This document shows, piece after piece, positions 61,182 through 64,000 of a DNA stretch of 64,000 bases. The stretch lies in NCBI GenBank assembly GCA_007748055.1, contig CP036279.1, forward strand, positions 6,448,001 to 6,512,000. The letters run 5' to 3'. A model generated the notes under the pieces. It made no database searches, was not told where the DNA came from, and saw only the letters and a program-made list of their open reading frames with translations. The stretch comes from Kolteria novifilia (lineage in GTDB: Bacteria; Planctomycetota; Planctomycetia; Kolteriales; Kolteriaceae). The translations under genes and the position numbers were made by a program. Within the stretch, counting starts at the first letter, position 1; the number at the start of each line of letters is the position of its first letter.

Positions 61182-62686
61182 TTCCGGGCCGAGAAGCGAA
61201 CGAGCAGGGCCACCAACAATCCCGCGATCCCGGCTCCTAGCATCGTGTTGCCCAAGATGCTTTCGATGCGAAGCACGCGGTCGTTGCTCCCCGGCACATC
61301 CGCCAGGTCCGCTTGCCCGATGGGCGACGCGATCGGTCCCCGCTGCTCGTGAAAGGGGCGATGAAAGTCCGGGTGATCGAGCGGAACGCCTTCGCGAAGG
61401 CGGCCCTCCTCGAACTCCTGATAGTCCTCTTGGTACTGTTGCCCGCGCGCCAGCTCTTGCTCATGGCGCGTCTGGAGTTCCGCGTGGATCGCGTAGCGGT
61501 CCTTGGCGTAGCCCTCGTCGACCATCTCCTGCTCGATCGCTTGCTGGCGTTCGTAACAGTAGTCGATGAAGGACTGCTGAATGTTCGAATCGGGCCAGAA
61601 GCGTTCGGACATGTCGGCGGCGCGCTGATACGCATCCCAAGCGAGGTAGCGTTGCCCGACGCGTTCCATCAGCCCGCCCAAGGCCAACGCGAAGTGGGGG
61701 TTCGGCCCGCCTCCCAGCGTCCACATCCCGAGGATTCCGAGCACCGGTTCGTCGAAAGGGACCTCGCGAACTGCCCCGTTGGAACTCGCCGGATCGACGA
61801 GATTGACTGGCGTGATCGATTCGCGAGCGGCTTCCCGGTGCATGTCGTCGACTTTGTCGTTCTCGGGAATCCCCTCGAGCGACCCAAAGAGACTCCGCGC
61901 CATATAGACCCATTCGCGATCGTAGGCCTTGCGGCGAACGTCCAAGGGTTCATCCAACCGGCCACCGACGATGTCATAGCGCAGCAACCGCCCATGATCC
62001 TTGATCGCTTCGAGGAGCGAGAGGACCGCGATGATCTGCCACTCCTCGCGGTCGAAGTGAGCCCCTGGGTTGATCTCGAGCGAACGACGGATTTGGCCGA
62101 TACCCTCGAGCAGCAGATCTCGTCCCTTGGGGTCGCCGTTGATCGCTGGCTTGAACCCGGCGTGGATGAGGAAGGTTCCAAGGTTGGCGTGGGCTCGGTA
62201 GAGGGCCAGGGCCTCTTCGCTGAGTTCGCCGGAGTCGTCACTTCGAGACTCGGCTTCCGCCGCCGGATAGTAGCGTTTGAGAAGGTTGAGTTTTTGGCGC
62301 ATCAGGTCGATCGCCTCGTCGTATTCCCCGAGACGCTCGTGTCCGACGGCCAAGTCATCCATGTTGGTCAGGTAGGCCAACGACGGAGGTTCGTTGGCGG
62401 AACGACGGGCGTCCTCGGACCGCAAGGCCTCGCGGCGGGCGCGGTTGCGGGCGAGATAATAAGACGAACCATGGACGGGATAGCGTTGGTGCAGGACGTC
62501 GTGCACCATCGCGAAGTGTAGTGGGGTCGCCTCGGGGGTCTTGGCGATGAGATGCGGTGCCGGAATGAGCACGTATTGTTGCTCGCGTGGCGCGCTCTGA
62601 AAGGAGACGATACAGCCAATCACCCCGCCAATCAGCGCTGCGATCAGCACCAATCCCCGGGACGAACCACCCTCCTGCTCCGACAT
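61178..62686 (-). CDS. hypothetical membrane protein with helical repeats, 502 aa
   Basis: An N-terminal membrane anchor (LVLIAALIGGVIGCIVSF), a long exported helical region with TPR-like units (YLTNMDDLAVGHERLGEYDE; LALGGLMERVGQRYLAWDAY) and a C-terminal membrane helix (TMLGAGIAGLLVALLVRF) before a short end RFSARN. No family recognised. The stop codon coincides with the MITE target duplication, so the original C-terminus may have been slightly different. It is third in a run of same-strand genes with 14-22-base gaps after the two small proteins at 62709 and 62978. ATG 62686 preferred over 62692. Confidence 0.62.
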   Translation of the reverse strand: MSEQEGGSSRGLVLIAALIGGVIGCIVSFQSAPREQQYVLIPAPHLIAKTPEATPLHFAMVHDVLHQRYPVHGSSYYLARNRARREALRSEDARRSANEPPSLAYLTNMDDLAVGHERLGEYDEAIDLMRQKLNLLKRYYPAAEAESRSDDSGELSEEALALYRAHANLGTFLIHAGFKPAINGDPKGRDLLLEGIGQIRRSLEINPGAHFDREEWQIIAVLSLLEAIKDHGRLLRYDIVGGRLDEPLDVRRKAYDREWVYMARSLFGSLEGIPENDKVDDMHREAARESITPVNLVDPASSNGAVREVPFDEPVLGILGMWTLGGGPNPHFALALGGLMERVGQRYLAWDAYQRAADMSERFWPDSNIQQSFIDYCYERQQAIEQEMVDEGYAKDRYAIHAELQTRHEQELARGQQYQEDYQEFEEGRLREGVPLDHPDFHRPFHEQRGPIASPIGQADLADVPGSNDRVLRIESILGNTMLGAGIAGLLVALLVRFSARN

Positions 62687-62708
62687 ACCCATCCGCCTAC
62701 GCTACGCC

Positions 62709-62963
62709 TCATGCTCTCTTGGTCACGAGGACAATTGAACCGGCCAGCAGTCCGCCACCGATCAGCACGCCGCCCCAGTCCGCCAACGGAGACGGCTTGG
62801 GGCTCTCCGTAGGACTCGACGAGTCCAGCGGCGTCGATTGGCTCTCGTAGCTGGAACGGAATTCTTGTTCGGCGCGATTGGTTTGGCTGTCGTTAATACA
62901 AGCAAGCGCCAGGCCACAGGGCACCAGGACTGCGAACAAAGCAACAACCATCGACCTCTTCAT
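62709..62963 (-). CDS. small secreted protein with C-terminal membrane tail, 84 aa
   Basis: Signal peptide (MVVALFAVLVPCGLALA) followed by C22, a Ser/Pro/Glu-rich exported stretch (STPLDSSSPTESPKPSPLAD), a hydrophobic tail WGGVLIGGGLLAGSIVLV and basic end TKRA. This tripartite end recalls sorting signals such as PEP-CTERM. Its layout parallels the 77-residue protein just upstream. Function unknown; the mature protein has only about 40 residues. Confidence 0.55.
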   Translation of the reverse strand: MKRSMVVALFAVLVPCGLALACINDSQTNRAEQEFRSSYESQSTPLDSSSPTESPKPSPLADWGGVLIGGGLLAGSIVLVTKRA

Positions 62964-62977
62964 GGCTATTCCTTCAT

Positions 62978-63211
62978 TTAGACGCGGCGCGCGGCCAAGA
63001 CGATGCCGCCAGCCAACAAGGCGCCGCCGATCCCAACACCTCCGACACTCGCCAACGTCCAGCCATCGTCACTACCAGGCTGCTCGGTCGGCGTGTAATG
63101 CGGCGTCGGTTCCGATGGAGACGGGGAACTCGACGACGAACGTGGACAAGCCATCGAGGTCGATGCCGCTAAGAGAAGTGCGACAGCGGCACCATAGAAG
63201 AGCGTTCTCAT
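62978..63211 (-). CDS. small secreted protein with C-terminal membrane tail, 77 aa
   Basis: Signal peptide (MRTLFYGAAVALLLAASTSMA) followed by Cys, a Ser/Pro/Thr-rich stretch (SSSSPSPSEPTPHYTPTEQP) and a tail GWTLASVGGVGIGGALLAGG, IVLAARRV with small residues and terminal Arg pair. It is very similar in plan to the 84-residue protein that follows 14 bases later, so probably a paralog. No RNA or enzyme feature. Likely in one operon with the next two genes. Confidence 0.55.
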   Translation of the reverse strand: MRTLFYGAAVALLLAASTSMACPRSSSSSPSPSEPTPHYTPTEQPGSDDGWTLASVGGVGIGGALLAGGIVLAARRV

Positions 63212-63305
63212 GACAACCCCTCTCGATCAGTTCCTAGCCCCAGTCTTTAAGGTTATCCGCCCGCGTCGTTTAACTCAACACCCTCATTGGCCCAGTGTTA
63301 AGGAA

Positions 63306-64000
63306 TTACGGTTTTGCGGCCCTCCTTTTCGGACGTCGCTTGCGAGCGGGACTCCTCTTCGGCTCCTGCTCGTCGCTGGGCACGCGGGCCGTCGGCAACC
63401 GAACCGCCACCGGATCGCAGTGCAAACTCTGGTCATCGAAGAAAATATGGGGCTTAAAGACTTCGAGAATCCCCTTCTTGCGAACCCCGCCGAGAAAGAA
63501 ACACTCGTCGAGCCGAACGTTCCAAGCCCGCAACGTCTTGATCGCGCGTTTGTGGGCTGGGGCGCTGCGAGCGGTCACCAGCGCCGTCCGGATGGGGCAT
63601 TCCCGCTCGCTGAAATTCCGCTGGATCGCGTGCAACTTCTCGAGGAAGGGCTTGAACGGCCCCGGCTCGAGCGGGATCTCCGCGGAATCCTTCTCCCGTT
63701 GATGAAACGCGGTCAGCCCCTCGCGTTGGTAAATCTGCTCCGCTTCGGGTGAGAAGAGGACCGCGTCGCCGTCGAAGGCGATCCGCACCTCCTCGCCGTC
63801 GTTCTCGTTCGGCACCGGCGGTTGGTAGACCAACCCGGCGGCGAAGCCCGACTTGAGCGCCTGGCGAACATCGTCCTCGTTGGCCGAGAGGAAAAGATCG
63901 CAAGAGAAGGGACGTAGGTACTCGAACGGGGCCCGCCCTCCCGTGAAAACCGCCCGTTCGATCGGAAGATCCCGATGCTCAACGGAGTTCATCACCCGCA
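63306..64000 (-). CDS. 5'-nucleotidase (cytosolic NT5C-type), C-terminal part (partial)
   Basis: Dephosphorylates nucleoside 5'-monophosphates. Frame runs through the window end at 64000; the N-terminal part with the first Asp motif lies outside. Seen: FTGGRAPFEYLRPFSCDLFL then SANEDDVRQAL, a mid region with LVTARSAPAHKRAIKTLRAW, NVRLDECFFLGGVRKKGIL and the acidic end IFFDDQ, followed by a basic tail (KRSPARKRRPKRRAAKP). These match the NT5C1-like family. Only the 229 residues from the GTG at 63993-63995, plus one or two codons before it, are visible, about two thirds of a family member, so a start inside the window is unlikely. Confidence 0.8.
   Translation of the reverse strand, partial: RVMNSVEHRDLPIERAVFTGGRAPFEYLRPFSCDLFLSANEDDVRQALKSGFAAGLVYQPPVPNENDGEEVRIAFDGDAVLFSPEAEQIYQREGLTAFHQREKDSAEIPLEPGPFKPFLEKLHAIQRNFSERECPIRTALVTARSAPAHKRAIKTLRAWNVRLDECFFLGGVRKKGILEVFKPHIFFDDQSLHCDPVAVRLPTARVPSDEQEPKRSPARKRRPKRRAAKP

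Noticed and set aside
1-64000. tRNA or rRNA genes
   Set aside because: I looked for T-loop GTTCRANTC strings in gaps and for rRNA cores; GTTCGAA-type strings found were inside protein genes.

Overview
The window looks like a chromosomal segment of a high-GC planctomycete. The indicators are two pseudopilin-like DUF1559 proteins (an FTLIELLVV-type N-terminus and a C-terminal DG signature), a giant extracellular Calx-beta protein carrying the LETLEDRSVPA-type N-terminal motif common in this phylum, a Ser/Thr kinase fused to other enzyme-like domains, a DUF1573 protein, and intergenic regions full of short dispersed palindromes. The lineage was judged from protein content only; no 16S rRNA gene, tRNA gene or phage was recognised, and no intact transposon.

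Layout. 1-7 kb: end of an M16 peptidase, a 2-phosphosulfolactate phosphatase, a ceramidase-family membrane protein with a small downstream gene, a NatA-like ATPase beside a four-helix membrane protein, moaC and a polyprenyl diphosphate synthase. 7-18 kb: a sugar-phosphate isomerase/epimerase-like protein, a ferritin-like protein divergent from an AraC regulator, the 1.8k-residue Calx-beta protein with its terminator, then moaE and moaA overlapping by ATGA. 18-34 kb: a tandem palindromic repeat, a DksA/TraR zinc-finger protein, two coupled secreted or membrane unknowns, a small lipoprotein, a kinase fused to degenerate AroD/AroE-like domains, a GH38-like protein, a CehA/McbA-type metallohydrolase and an M3 oligopeptidase.

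34-40 kb: a glycosyltransferase-like gene, then a compact minus-strand operon of lower GC (pseudopilin, LolA-like protein, Cys-rich peptide with a double-glycine leader motif, C39-like protease, DUF1573 protein) sitting between two 10-G tracts. I consider this the best candidate for an undescribed system. 40-53 kb: an HEITH metalloprotease-like protein, rpsU, bioD overlapping a membrane protein gene, an EF-hand esterase, a small lipoprotein, a second pseudopilin with a Fur-box-like palindrome upstream, an OGT-like TPR glycosyltransferase, and ruvX overlapping a DUF6263-like gene. 53-64 kb: a UDP-sugar pyrophosphorylase with an MBL hydrolase, a YeeZ-like SDR protein, metK, a Uma2 protein, asnS, a MITE with CTAG target duplication that touches the stop codon of its neighbour, a three-gene cluster of membrane or secreted proteins, and the C-terminal part of a cytosolic 5'-nucleotidase.

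How the genes relate: most are housekeeping or single-gene units. Coupled pairs seen from overlapping stop and start codons are moaE/moaA, ruvX/DUF6263, bioD/membrane protein, LolA-like/Cys-rich, and the 255-aa/508-aa pair. Several starts are TTG or GTG chosen for a Shine-Dalgarno match. All function calls come from reading motifs and family resemblance by eye, without database searches.
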